In this document: one piece after another, positions 12,210-20,740 of the stretch | Layout: each line of letters opens with the position of its first letter | Position numbering within the stretch: the first letter of the stretch is position 1 | Assembly (NCBI GenBank): GCA_964397995.1 | Contig: CAYNLG010000001.1 | Span: forward strand, 49,258 to 113,257 | Direction of reading: 5' to 3' | Source of the DNA: CAYNLG01 sp964397995 | Lineage (GTDB): Bacteria > Planctomycetota > Phycisphaerae > FEN-1346 | DNA: 64,000 nt | The notes under the pieces: generated by a model | Told to the model about the DNA's origin: nothing | Databases searched by the model: none | The model's input: the letters and a program-made list of their open reading frames with translations, nothing else | Made by a program: the position numbers and the translations under genes

Positions 12210-12740
12210 GTGCGGTGGGTGATGGTTGCCATCCTGGGCTACGCGTGCCTGGTGGCCGAGACGACGGTCTTCCGGCGGAGCGGCCTGCTGGCCCTGGAAA
12301 TCCACGGCCACTGGGTGCGGCCGGACCTGTTGCTGGTCTTCGGCGTCTTCCTTGCGCTCGTGCTGGAGCCTTGGGAGGTCTTCGTGGCCGGCTGGTGCCT
12401 GGGCTTGGCGACCGACCTGACGGCGCCGTACGGGCGGCTGGGTATCGGGGCGCTGCTCTTGGCCGTCGGGCTCTGGACGCTGAGCCAGCTCCAGGGCAGC
12501 CTGTTCCGGACCCGCGTGGTGACGCAGTTCATCCTGACGCTGCTGGTCGTCTTCACGTTGCACTGGCTGGGCGAGACGGCGGCCCAGGCGTCGATGGGCG
12601 TCGCGCCGCTGGTGTCGCGGAACGCCGAGGGGGCGCTCTTCGACGCGGTCTATTCGGCGGTGCTCGCGCCGTACCTGTTCTGGATCTTCTTCCGGTTCCG
12701 GGCGCCGTTACGCCTGCCGCCGGGCGTCGCCGGGGAGTAG
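12210..12740 (+). CDS. mreD: Rod shape-determining protein MreD
   Basis: The protein has 176 residues, starts at GTG 12210 after GGAGGGAG, and is strongly hydrophobic with about five membrane helices (for example PDLLLVFGVFLALVLEPWEV and QFILTLLVVFTLHWLG). The order mreB-mreC-mreD and the pattern PDLLLV...GWCLGLATDLTAPYGRLG fit MreD, the integral membrane partner of MreC. It is the last gene of the shape operon; a new promoter for dapL follows directly. Confidence 0.88.
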   Translation: MRWVMVAILGYACLVAETTVFRRSGLLALEIHGHWVRPDLLLVFGVFLALVLEPWEVFVAGWCLGLATDLTAPYGRLGIGALLLAVGLWTLSQLQGSLFRTRVVTQFILTLLVVFTLHWLGETAAQASMGVAPLVSRNAEGALFDAVYSAVLAPYLFWIFFRFRAPLRLPPGVAGE

Positions 12741-12756
12741 GCGGTCCGCTTTTGCC

Positions 12757-12784
12757 TTGAGAGCCCCCGGCCGCGCGATAGAAT
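12757..12784 (+). promoter_or_regulatory. Sigma70-type promoter for dapL
   Basis: TTGAGA (12757-12762), a 16-base spacer and TAGAAT (12779-12784). It has the same geometry and the same -10 hexamer as the mre promoter at 8738, and lies 80 bases before the dapL start. Confidence 0.6.
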
Positions 12785-12864
12785 GCCCCGCCTGCCGCCC
12801 GGCGACGTGCCCCGGGCGGCGCCGAGGTGCCCGCCGCGCGCGGCCGAGGAGAGGACCGAGCCCC

Positions 12865-14028
12865 ATGCAGACGACCAGTGACCGCCTGAAGGCCCTGCCG
12901 CCCTACCTCTTCGCGGAGATCGACCGCAAGAAGAAGGCCGCCCTCGCCGCCGGCCGGCCCGTCATCAACCTCGGCATCGGCGACCCGGACCGTCCGACCC
13001 CCGCGTTCATCATCGAGGCCATGCAGCAGGCCGTGGCCGACCCGGGGACGCACCAATACGCCCTCGACCGGGGCGACCCGGGCCTGCGGGAGGCCATCGC
13101 CCACTGGTTCCAGACGCGGTTCGGCGTGGCGCTCGACCCGGCGACCGAGATCGTTCCCGCCCAGGGCTCGAAGGAGACCCTCTCGCACCTGCCCCTGGCG
13201 ATGATGAACCCGGGCGACGTTGCCCTCACGCCCGACCCGGGCTACCCGGTCTACAACTCGTCCGTGACCTTCGCGGGCGGCGAGGTCGTCCGGTTCCCGC
13301 TGACGGCCGAGCGCGGCTACCTGCCGGACCTGGCGGCCATCGACGGCGCCGTGGCCGACCGGGCGAAGCTCATCTATCTCAATTATCCCAACAATCCGAC
13401 GGCGGCCTGCGCGACGCGCGACTTCTACGCCGAGGCCGTGGCCTGGGCCAAAGCCCACGACGTGGTCATCGCCCAGGACGCCGCCTACGCCGAGATGTAC
13501 TTCGAGGCCCCGCCGCCCAGCATCCTGGAGGTCGAGGGGGCGCGCGACGTCGCCCTGGAGTTCCACTCCTGCTCGAAGACCTTCAACATGACGGGGTGGC
13601 GGTGCGGCTGGGTCGCCGGCAACACCGACCTCCTCGCGAGCCTCGTCCGCATCAAGAGCAACATGGATAACGGCGTCTTCACGGCCATCCAGCGGGCGGC
13701 CGCGGCGGCCCTCGACGGCTACGACCGGCCCGAGATTCACGAGCTCCGCGCGATGTACCTGCGGCGGCGCGACGTCCTGCTCGAGGCCCTCACGGCCGCC
13801 GGCCTCCAGGTCAACCGGCCCGAGGCCACCTTCTACGTCTGGGTCACCTGCCCCGAGGGGCTCGACTCGACGGCCATGGCCGACCGGCTGCTCACCGAGG
13901 CCGACATCGTGGCCACGCCGGGCGTCGGCTACGGCCCGCACGGCGAAGGGCACGTGCGGCTGGCGCTGACGGTCGACGAAGACGTGCTCCGCGAGGCGGG
14001 CGACCGGATCGCCAAACTCAACCTCTGA
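12865..14028 (+). CDS. dapL: LL-diaminopimelate aminotransferase
   Basis: The protein has 387 residues and starts at ATG 12865. It is a fold-type I, PLP-dependent aminotransferase. PLP-binding Lys238 lies in SCSKTFNMTGWRCGW. Other conserved blocks are INLGIGDPDRPTP, YALDRGDPGLREAI, TPDPGYPVYNS and LNYPNNPTAA. By family it converts tetrahydrodipicolinate and glutamate to LL-diaminopimelate in one step, giving meso-DAP precursor for lysine and cell wall. A related class I aminotransferase of other specificity is possible, but motifs and length fit DapL well. Wall-synthesis genes (mreBCD, mrdA) surround it. Confidence 0.87.
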   Translation: MQTTSDRLKALPPYLFAEIDRKKKAALAAGRPVINLGIGDPDRPTPAFIIEAMQQAVADPGTHQYALDRGDPGLREAIAHWFQTRFGVALDPATEIVPAQGSKETLSHLPLAMMNPGDVALTPDPGYPVYNSSVTFAGGEVVRFPLTAERGYLPDLAAIDGAVADRAKLIYLNYPNNPTAACATRDFYAEAVAWAKAHDVVIAQDAAYAEMYFEAPPPSILEVEGARDVALEFHSCSKTFNMTGWRCGWVAGNTDLLASLVRIKSNMDNGVFTAIQRAAAAALDGYDRPEIHELRAMYLRRRDVLLEALTAAGLQVNRPEATFYVWVTCPEGLDSTAMADRLLTEADIVATPGVGYGPHGEGHVRLALTVDEDVLREAGDRIAKLNL

Positions 14029-14066
14029 CCTCGCCGCGATGCGCCCGCGGCGGCAGGGCCGCGCCC

Positions 14067-14564
14067 ATGGCCACCGCCCACATCGCCCTCGGCTCCAACC
14101 TGCCCCGCCCGACGCCGGGCCGGCCCGACGGCCGGCGCGCGACCCTTGAGGCCGCCCTCCAGGCCCTTCGCGGCCACCCGCGGATCGGCGTCACCGCGGC
14201 CAGCTCCTGGCACGAGACGGCCCCTGTCGGCGGCCCGGCGGGCCAGGGCCCGTTCCTGAACGCGGCCGCGGTCCTGGAGACCGACCTGGCCCCCGAGGCC
14301 CTGCTCGACGTGCTCAAGGGCATCGAGCGCGACCTCGGGCGGCAGGTCCGCGCCCGCTGGGGCCCGCGCGAGATCGACCTCGACCTCATCCTTTACGGCG
14401 ACACGGTCCTGGCGACCGACCGGCTGGAGCTCCCGCACCCCCGGTTCCGCGACCGCCGGTTCGTGCTCGCGCCGCTGGCGGAGGTCGCGCCCGGCGCCCG
14501 CGACCCCGTGACATGTCGCACCGTGGCCCGTCTCCTGGCCGACCTGGACCGGGCCCGGCCATAA
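14067..14564 (+). CDS. folK: 2-amino-4-hydroxy-6-hydroxymethyldihydropteridine diphosphokinase
   Basis: The protein has 165 residues and starts at ATG 14067. HPPK transfers pyrophosphate from ATP to the pterin in folate synthesis. The family signature is clear: AHIALGSNL near the start, FLNAAAVLETDL, the block RARWGPREIDLDLILYGD containing the magnesium-binding aspartates, and LPHPRFRDRRFVLAPLAEV. Length is normal. It follows dapL by 38 bases and is probably in the same transcript. Confidence 0.95.
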   Translation: MATAHIALGSNLPRPTPGRPDGRRATLEAALQALRGHPRIGVTAASSWHETAPVGGPAGQGPFLNAAAVLETDLAPEALLDVLKGIERDLGRQVRARWGPREIDLDLILYGDTVLATDRLELPHPRFRDRRFVLAPLAEVAPGARDPVTCRTVARLLADLDRARP

Positions 14565-14644
14565 GCGGGCTGGAACCCCGTCGCCGCATCGTCTACCATG
14601 GGAGAAGGCCCCCGGTGCACGGGCGGCCCGAAAGGAGGTGAGCC

Positions 14645-15457
14645 GTGGCCGACCCGCTCACCAACGAAACTGAGGTACACGAGATGCAGTGCATGGAGGT
14701 GTGGGGCGGCAGCCACGCCGTGGACACGGGCGTCTCGGTGCCCGGCATCGACGCCTACGTCTGGAGCCGCCCGCACAGCGGCCCCGCCGGCGGCGACATC
14801 CACTACGTGTCGCTGTGCGGCCACGGAATGCTCTCGCGCTACGTGGTGGCCGACGTCGCCGGGCACGGCGAGCCCGTGGCCGGCTTGGCCGAGACGCTGC
14901 GCGGCCTGATGCACGACAACGCCAACACGGTGGACGTGGCGGCGATGGCCCGCGAGGTGAACGTGGCGTTCGGCGAACTGAGCGCCTCGGGCATCTTCGC
15001 GACCGCGATCATCGGCACCTACTACGCCCCCGAGAAACACCTGCTCCTGTGCAACGCCGGGCACCCGCGGCCGCTGTGGCACAGCGCGGCCGAGGGGACA
15101 TGGCGGCTGCTGAAGCACGATGTGCCGGCCGCACGCGAGGCCGACGTCGCCGACCTGCCCCTCGGCGTCATTCCCCAGACCCCCTACCGGCAGTTCGCCG
15201 TCCCGCTGACCAAGGGCGACCTCATCGTCCTCTATACCGACTCCCTCATCGAAGCCACCGACCCCACCGGCCGCGCCCTCGGCGAAGGGGGCCTCCTGGC
15301 GATGACGGCGGACCAGGACCCGCGGGATGCGGCCGCCTTCACGCGGCAGTTGCTGGCGGCGCTGGAATCGTACCGGGGCGGCGACGCGTGGCACGATGAC
15401 GTGACCCTGCTCGTCCTGCACCACAACGCCGTGCCGCCGCACGCCCTCGAAGACTGA
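14645..15457 (+). CDS. SpoIIE/PP2C-type serine phosphatase
   Basis: The protein has 270 residues and starts at GTG 14645, directly after a near-perfect ribosome site (AAAGGAGG). It is a single PP2C/SpoIIE phosphatase domain with metal-binding acidic motifs SGPAGGDIHYVS, YVVADVAGHGEPV, IVLYTDSLIEA and WHDDVTLLVL. No sensor, PAS or receiver domain is attached and there is no signal peptide, so it is a free cytoplasmic phosphatase. Such proteins usually act on phosphorylated anti-sigma-factor antagonists. No partner antagonist or anti-sigma kinase is encoded next to it, so its target is unknown. It converges with mrdA, with only one base between the two stop codons. Confidence 0.85.
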   Translation: MADPLTNETEVHEMQCMEVWGGSHAVDTGVSVPGIDAYVWSRPHSGPAGGDIHYVSLCGHGMLSRYVVADVAGHGEPVAGLAETLRGLMHDNANTVDVAAMAREVNVAFGELSASGIFATAIIGTYYAPEKHLLLCNAGHPRPLWHSAAEGTWRLLKHDVPAAREADVADLPLGVIPQTPYRQFAVPLTKGDLIVLYTDSLIEATDPTGRALGEGGLLAMTADQDPRDAAAFTRQLLAALESYRGGDAWHDDVTLLVLHHNAVPPHALED

Positions 15458-15458
15458 G

Positions 15459-17477
15459 TCAGCCGACCGGCACCGGGGGCGCGGGCGCCGAGCCCGCGGG
15501 GTCGCCGAGGTCCTCGTCCGGCAGAGGGGCATCGTCGGGGTTCGGGCCGGGATCGTCCATCGGGAGCGGCGCGACGTCCGGCGCCGCGGGCAGGGGCTCG
15601 AACGTGATCGGCCGGTCCCCGAGGTAGCCGTGGGCCTGGCAGGCCCGGACGATCTCCCGGGCGATGGGCCCCGCCACCACCCCGCCGTGCCCCGCGTGTT
15701 CCGCGATGACGGCGAAGCTGATGCGCGGGTCTTCGGCCGGGGCGAATCCCGCGAACCACGCGTGCGTGCCGCGCGGGCCGGCCTGGGCCGTGCCCGTCTT
15801 GCCGGCGACCCGGACGCTGTCGAGGGTGACCTTGTCGGGCCCGTAGCCGGTGCCGCCCGGTTCGTTGACGACGGCCGCGAAGGCCGCGCGGATGGGCTCC
15901 ATCAGTGCCGGCTTCAGCCGCGCCCCCACGCGGGCCGCGCGGTCGATGGGCCACTCGCGGACGAGCCGCAGGGGCGGCATGCGACCATCGGTGGCGACGA
16001 GGCCGTAGAGCTGGGCCGCCTGGAGCGGCGTCACAAGCAACTCGCCCTGGCCGACCGCCAGGTTCCGCGGGTCGTGGACCTGGGCGTTGCCGCCCGCCTC
16101 GCCGGGGAGGCCGATACCGGTGGGGCGGCCGAGGCCGAGCCGCTGCGCCCACAGGACCAGCCGGTCGTGCCCCAGCCGCGCCCCGACCCGGTAGAAGAAC
16201 ACGTTGCACGATTTCACGATCGCCCGGTGCAGGTCCACGTCCCCGTGGCCGCGCGGGTAGATGTGGCACCGGAAGCGGTTCGGGTGAGCCGCGTCCAGGA
16301 CGCCGTCGCACCGCAGGAGCGTGCCGGGGGTGATGACGCCCTCGTGGAGGGCGGCCGTGGCGGTGACGGCCTTGCAGATCGATCCGAGGGGGTACTGGCC
16401 GGCAATCGCCCGGTGCACGAGGGGCTGGTCCGCGGCCGCCAGCAGGTCCGGGTAATCCACCTGCCACGTCTGCAGGTCGTACTTCGGGGCGGACGCGAGG
16501 ACGAGCACCTCGCCGGTCCGGACGTCGAGGACGACGGCGGCCCCGGCCAGGCGCTGGCCCGGACCCATCGAGGGCGGGGCGTCGAGCAGGGCCTGGACGT
16601 CGGTCTGCAGGGCCGCGTCCAGCGTCAGGTGGACGTCCCCGCCAGGCACCGGCGGAATGTCCTCCAGGAAGTCGCCGTCGATACCCTTCTGGTAGACGCC
16701 CCGCTCGCCTCGCAGGATCGCCTCGCAGGCCGCCTCGACGCCGGTGCGGCCGACCATGTCGCCGGGCCAGTAGCGTTTCAGGTGGCCGGGCGGATAGGAA
16801 ACGTTGATGTCGCCGTCGAGGTCCTCGCGGCTGACTTCGCCGATGGTGCCGATGACGTGCGGCGCCACGTCGCCCAGCGGATAGTCCCGCTTCCGCGCGG
16901 GCAGCAGCACCAGGCCCGGGAACCGCTCCGGCTGGCTGCTGATCACGCTGACCGCCTTCAGGTCGCAGTCGGGCACGATCGGGTGGGCGATGCTCGTCCG
17001 CTCGCCGTAGGTCTCTTCGCGGACGCGGATGCGGCGGCCGTGGCGGCGGGCGACCGCCTCCCGGATCGTTTCGACCCGCTCGCGGATCACCTCCAGACGC
17101 CGGTCGAGTTCCTCCGGCGGCACCCCCGCCAGGCGCGTGAGCTCCGCCCACATCGCCTCGACGCGCAGCCGCACCTCGGCCTCCGAGACGCCCCAGTCAG
17201 ACGCCAGGTCCGCGACGAACTCGTCCGTCAGCTCGATGAAGGGGAAGTAGACCGCGACGTCGAAGGCCCCGGTGTCGATCGCCAGCGGCACGCCCCGCCG
17301 GTCGTAGACCGTCCCCCGGACGGTCGGGTGGAACCCGGGCGGCCGCTTCAGGCGCTCCTCGGCCTCGACGCGGTACCGGCTGCCCTCGAGCACCTGGATG
17401 TTGAACAGGGCCAGGACGAGCACCGCGGCACAGGCGGCCAGGACGGCCATCACGGCCTTCAAACGGGTGGCATACAC
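15459..17477 (-). CDS. mrdA: Penicillin-binding protein 2 (peptidoglycan transpeptidase)
   Basis: The protein has 672 residues. A single N-terminal membrane anchor (VMAVLAACAAVLVLALFNIQ) precedes a dimerisation domain (TVRGTVYDRRGVPLAIDTG) and the transpeptidase domain. The active-site motifs are Ser366-Ile-Cys-Lys369 in PLGSICKAVTA, an SxN equivalent in KSCNVFFY, and KTG in VAGKTGTAQAG. By family it cross-links peptidoglycan during elongation with the MreBCD/RodA complex. mrdA is usually next to mreD; here it lies about 2.7 kb away on the opposite strand and no rodA is seen. The C-terminus after the KTG motif is Pro/Asp-rich. The start at ATG 17477 fits the family N-terminus. Confidence 0.93.
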   Translation of the reverse strand: MYATRLKAVMAVLAACAAVLVLALFNIQVLEGSRYRVEAEERLKRPPGFHPTVRGTVYDRRGVPLAIDTGAFDVAVYFPFIELTDEFVADLASDWGVSEAEVRLRVEAMWAELTRLAGVPPEELDRRLEVIRERVETIREAVARRHGRRIRVREETYGERTSIAHPIVPDCDLKAVSVISSQPERFPGLVLLPARKRDYPLGDVAPHVIGTIGEVSREDLDGDINVSYPPGHLKRYWPGDMVGRTGVEAACEAILRGERGVYQKGIDGDFLEDIPPVPGGDVHLTLDAALQTDVQALLDAPPSMGPGQRLAGAAVVLDVRTGEVLVLASAPKYDLQTWQVDYPDLLAAADQPLVHRAIAGQYPLGSICKAVTATAALHEGVITPGTLLRCDGVLDAAHPNRFRCHIYPRGHGDVDLHRAIVKSCNVFFYRVGARLGHDRLVLWAQRLGLGRPTGIGLPGEAGGNAQVHDPRNLAVGQGELLVTPLQAAQLYGLVATDGRMPPLRLVREWPIDRAARVGARLKPALMEPIRAAFAAVVNEPGGTGYGPDKVTLDSVRVAGKTGTAQAGPRGTHAWFAGFAPAEDPRISFAVIAEHAGHGGVVAGPIAREIVRACQAHGYLGDRPITFEPLPAAPDVAPLPMDDPGPNPDDAPLPDEDLGDPAGSAPAPPVPVG

Positions 17478-17577
17478 CAGGGGGTCCCCTCGACCAGCGT
17501 TCCCCGCATGGTAGGCTCCGCGGTCCCGGGAAACAAGGGCGCGGCCCGCGGCGGGGCCGGCCGCCCGGTCCGACCGC

Positions 17578-19845
17578 TTACAGCGTCGACAGCGGGTCCA
17601 CGTCCACCATCATCTGCGTCCCCGCCGGGGCCTGCATCCCGTCGCGCGTGGCGTCCCAGAGGCTCAGCATGGCCTTCGCGCTCGGGGCCTTCAGCAGCAG
17701 GTGGTACCGCCAGTACCGGCTCAGCTTCGCCAGCGGGCACGGCTGCGGCCCGAGCACCTGGATGCCCGCCACCCGGGCCGGCTCCAGCAGCCGCCCCGCG
17801 AGGACCTGGACCCCCTCGTTCGCCTTCGACCGGCTCTTCGACCGGATCAGCACCCGGGCCAGCCGCCCATACGGCGGATAGCCCCGCGTGCGGCGGCTCT
17901 CCAACTCGTCCGCCGCGAAGGCCTCGAAGTCGTGCTTGGCGGCCAGTTGGATCGCCAGGTGCTCCGGCTGGAAGGTCTGGACGAGGACGCGGCCGCCCTT
18001 GGCCCCGCGTCCCGCGCGGCCGGCGACCTGCATGATGAGCTGAAAGGTGCGCTCGTTGGCCCGGAAGTCCGGCAGACTGAGGGCCGTGTCGGCGTTCACG
18101 ACGCCCACGACCGTCACGTTCGGGAAGTCCAGGCCCTTGGCCACCATCTGGGTGCCCAGCAGGACGTCAATCTCGCCCTCCCGGAACGCCGCCAGGATGC
18201 TCTCGTGCCCGCCGCGCTTCCGCATCGCGTCGGCGTCCATGCGGCCGAGGCGGACCTCCGGGAACTTCGCGAGGACCTCGTCCTCCACCCGCTGCGTCCC
18301 GCTGCCCCAATAGTTGACCATCTCGGCCGAGCACGCCGGACACGTCTCCGGCGGCGGGGCCGCGTGGCCGCAGTAGTGGCACTGGGCCCGGCCGGCCTTG
18401 GCGTGGTAGGTGAGGCTGACGTCGCAGTCCGGGCATTTCACCACGTGGCCGCACTTCGCGCAGAAGAGGTACGTCGCCCAGCCGCGCCGGTTCAGGAACA
18501 GGATCGTCTGTTCCTGGTTCCGCAGCGCCTCCTTCAGGGCGGCCTCCAGCGCCCGCGACAGCAGGTGCCGCCCGGGCCGCTCCGCCTCTTCCTTCGCCAG
18601 GTCGACGATCTCGACGGGCGGCATCTCGCGGCCCGCCACCCGCTTTGTCAGCCGCGCCTCCTGGTAGTGGTCGAGGTGGCGGCAGTTGTGGTAGGTCTCG
18701 AGGCTGGGGGTGGCCGACCCGAGGACGACCGGGCACCCGACCAGGTTCGCCCGGACGATGGCCACGTCCCGCGCGTGGTACCGCGGGGCCGTGTCCTGCT
18801 TGAACGAGGTCTCGTGCTCCTCGTCGATGACCACCAGGCCCAGGTCGTGGACCGGGGCGAAGACGGCGCTGCGGGCCCCGATGACCACGTCGGCCCGGCC
18901 CTCGGCGATGTCCCGCCACTGCCGGTGCCGCTCGACGTCCGTCAAGTGCGAGTGCAGCACCGCCACCTGGGCGAAGCGGCGGCGGAAGCGGCGAATGGTC
19001 TGCGGCGTCAGGGCGATCTCCGGCACCAGCACGATCGCCTGCTGCCCCCGGTCCACCACCTCCTCGATCGCCCGCAGGTACACTTCCGTCTTGCCCGACC
19101 CGGTGACCCCGTTCAGGACGACGACGTTCAGCGCGTCGCCGGCGAGCGCGGCCTTGACGCGCTGCAGGGCGAGCTGCTGCTCCGCGGTCAGGTGGACCGT
19201 CTGCGGCTCGTCCAGGTCGATGACGAGGTCGCGGGCGAACTCCTCGACCTCGCGCTCCTCGATCCGCACGAGACCCTTCTCTTCGAGCGTCTTGATGACG
19301 GCCACGGTGCAGCCGGCCTGGCGGGCCAGCTCGCGCGGCGTAATCGGCCCTTCGCCGGCTTCCGCCAGGCGGTCCAGCACCCGCCGCTGTTTCGAGAGGA
19401 TCCGGTCGACCTCGTCCTCGGGCTTGTCGGTCCGCACGACGAGCTGGACCGTTTTGAAGCCGGACTTCTTCTTCACGGCCGCTGGCAGGATGGCCTCGAA
19501 GACCTTCCCGACCGGGGCCACGTAGTACCGGCTCATCCAGAACGCCAGGTCGATCAGGTCCTCCGAGAGCAGCGGCGCCGGGTCGACGGTCTCCAGGACG
19601 TCCTTGACGTTCTTGACGTCGGTCTCGTCGTAGCCCGTGACGACCCAGCCGACGCAGGTCCGGTTGCCCCGCCCGAAGGGGACGCGGACCCGCTGGCCGG
19701 TCCAGAGCGTGCCGCGCAGCGCCTCCGGGACCGAGTACGTGAAGGTGCGGTCCACCCCGAGCGGCAAGGCGACGCCGACGAAGGGCGTCTCCAGGGCCGG
19801 GCGGCCGGTTTGGGTGTCGTCGGGCAGCACAGTGGTCGTTGCCAT
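17578..19845 (-). CDS. priA: Primosomal protein N' (replication restart helicase PriA)
   Basis: The protein has 755 residues and starts at ATG 19845. The N-terminal DNA-binding part includes RTFTYSVPEALRG. The superfamily 2 helicase core has Walker A GVTGSGKTEVYL, DEEH box VIDEEHETSFKQD and GSATPSLETY. The zinc-binding insert shows paired cysteines in CAKCGHVVKCPDCD and CHYCGHAAPPPETCPAC. The C-terminal motifs MVAKGLDFPNV and QVAGRAGR are intact. It reloads the replisome at stalled forks. It lies 95 bases downstream of smpB on the same strand. Confidence 0.96.
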   Translation of the reverse strand: MATTTVLPDDTQTGRPALETPFVGVALPLGVDRTFTYSVPEALRGTLWTGQRVRVPFGRGNRTCVGWVVTGYDETDVKNVKDVLETVDPAPLLSEDLIDLAFWMSRYYVAPVGKVFEAILPAAVKKKSGFKTVQLVVRTDKPEDEVDRILSKQRRVLDRLAEAGEGPITPRELARQAGCTVAVIKTLEEKGLVRIEEREVEEFARDLVIDLDEPQTVHLTAEQQLALQRVKAALAGDALNVVVLNGVTGSGKTEVYLRAIEEVVDRGQQAIVLVPEIALTPQTIRRFRRRFAQVAVLHSHLTDVERHRQWRDIAEGRADVVIGARSAVFAPVHDLGLVVIDEEHETSFKQDTAPRYHARDVAIVRANLVGCPVVLGSATPSLETYHNCRHLDHYQEARLTKRVAGREMPPVEIVDLAKEEAERPGRHLLSRALEAALKEALRNQEQTILFLNRRGWATYLFCAKCGHVVKCPDCDVSLTYHAKAGRAQCHYCGHAAPPPETCPACSAEMVNYWGSGTQRVEDEVLAKFPEVRLGRMDADAMRKRGGHESILAAFREGEIDVLLGTQMVAKGLDFPNVTVVGVVNADTALSLPDFRANERTFQLIMQVAGRAGRGAKGGRVLVQTFQPEHLAIQLAAKHDFEAFAADELESRRTRGYPPYGRLARVLIRSKSRSKANEGVQVLAGRLLEPARVAGIQVLGPQPCPLAKLSRYWRYHLLLKAPSAKAMLSLWDATRDGMQAPAGTQMMVDVDPLSTL

Positions 19846-19940
19846 GGCGCCAGACACATCGGCGCGGGGACCGCGATGGCTTGAATGCAGACGCCCCCAT
19901 AATAAGGAGGCGGCACCCCGGGCCGGGCCGGGGCGAACCG

Positions 19941-20402
19941 CTAGCGGCGGTCGCGGCGGGCCAGTTCCCGCTCCACGTCCCGCTGGGCGTCCCGCTTCTT
20001 CATGTCCTCCCGCTTGTCGAACTGCCGCTTGCCCCGCCCGATGGCCAGTTCCACCTTCGCCCAGCCCCGCCGGAAGTAGACCGTCAGGGGCACCAAGGCG
20101 TAGCCCTTTTCGACGGCGCGGCCGAGGAAGCGGTGGATTTCGCGGGCGTGCAGCAGGAGCTTGCGTGGGCGGCGGGGGTCGTGGCCGTACTGGCCCGCCT
20201 GCGTGTACGGCCCGATGTGCATGTTGTAGAGCCAGACCTCGCCGCCGCGGATGCGGCCGAAGGCCTCGTCGATGTTGCACTTGCCCTGGCGCAGGGCCTT
20301 GACCTCCGACCCTTCCAGCACCAGGCCCGCCTCGATCGACTCCTCCAGGTGGTAGTTGAACCGGGCCTTCTTGTTCCGGATGCGCGGTTGCGGGGCTCCC
20401 AT
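19941..20402 (-). CDS. smpB: SsrA-binding protein SmpB
   Basis: The protein has 153 residues. SmpB delivers tmRNA to stalled ribosomes. The family blocks KKARFNYHLEESIEAGLVL, GSEVKALRQGKCNIDEAF, HIGPYTQAGQYGHDPRRPRK and the basic tail RQFDKREDMKKRDAQRD are present. Two ATGs (20411 and 20402) are possible. A TATAAT -10 at 20410-20415 places the transcript start at about 20402, so I choose ATG 20402 and a leaderless message. The tmRNA gene itself is not in this window. Confidence 0.95.
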   Translation of the reverse strand: MGAPQPRIRNKKARFNYHLEESIEAGLVLEGSEVKALRQGKCNIDEAFGRIRGGEVWLYNMHIGPYTQAGQYGHDPRRPRKLLLHAREIHRFLGRAVEKGYALVPLTVYFRRGWAKVELAIGRGKRQFDKREDMKKRDAQRDVERELARRDRR

Positions 20403-20409
20403 GGGCGGC

Positions 20410-20438
20410 ATTATAGGCCCCCCGCCGGGGCGACACAA
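20410..20438 (-). promoter_or_regulatory. Promoter for smpB, positioned for leaderless transcription
   Basis: On the minus strand, TTGTGT (20433-20438), a 17-base spacer and a perfect TATAAT (20410-20415). Seven bases after the -10 lies the A of ATG 20402, so the predicted mRNA would begin at the start codon. Confidence 0.6.
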
Positions 20439-20740
20439 CCGGCCGGCGCGCCCCGCGGCAATCCGCGCGGCCCCTTGCGGCCAGGCGGGGCGCGGCCGCA
20501 TGATGCCATGGTGGCGCGCCCGGCCATGAACCCGCGGGGCCGGGTTTTGGGCGGCGACATCAAGCCCGGCGTGTCGATGGATATACGCGGAGCAACAGGG
20601 ACGCCCGCGCGGGGCGAGGGTCCGCACGTCGCGACGGTCGTGGCCGCCATCTCTTCGACCATCGACGGCCACGGCGTCGGCGCGGCATGCTCGGCGGGAA
20701 TCCGTCGTCGCCGGCGCCGGGGGACTGGGAGGGACATCCG
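20439..20740. other. Intergenic region between smpB and the first TonB receptor gene
   Basis: About 300 bases separate the divergent genes. It holds an inverted repeat AACCCG (20529-20534) / CGGGTT (20541-20546), and a longer imperfect hairpin around GTGGCCG...CGGCCAC between about 20640 and 20675. I could not fit a known riboswitch: no B12 box and no c-di-GMP-I core were found. The promoter for the receptor operon must lie here, but no convincing -35/-10 pair was found. Confidence 0.4.

Noticed and set aside
20439..20740. c-di-GMP or B12 riboswitch upstream of the TonB receptor operon
   Set aside because: Only short partial matches were found; neither consensus core could be assembled.
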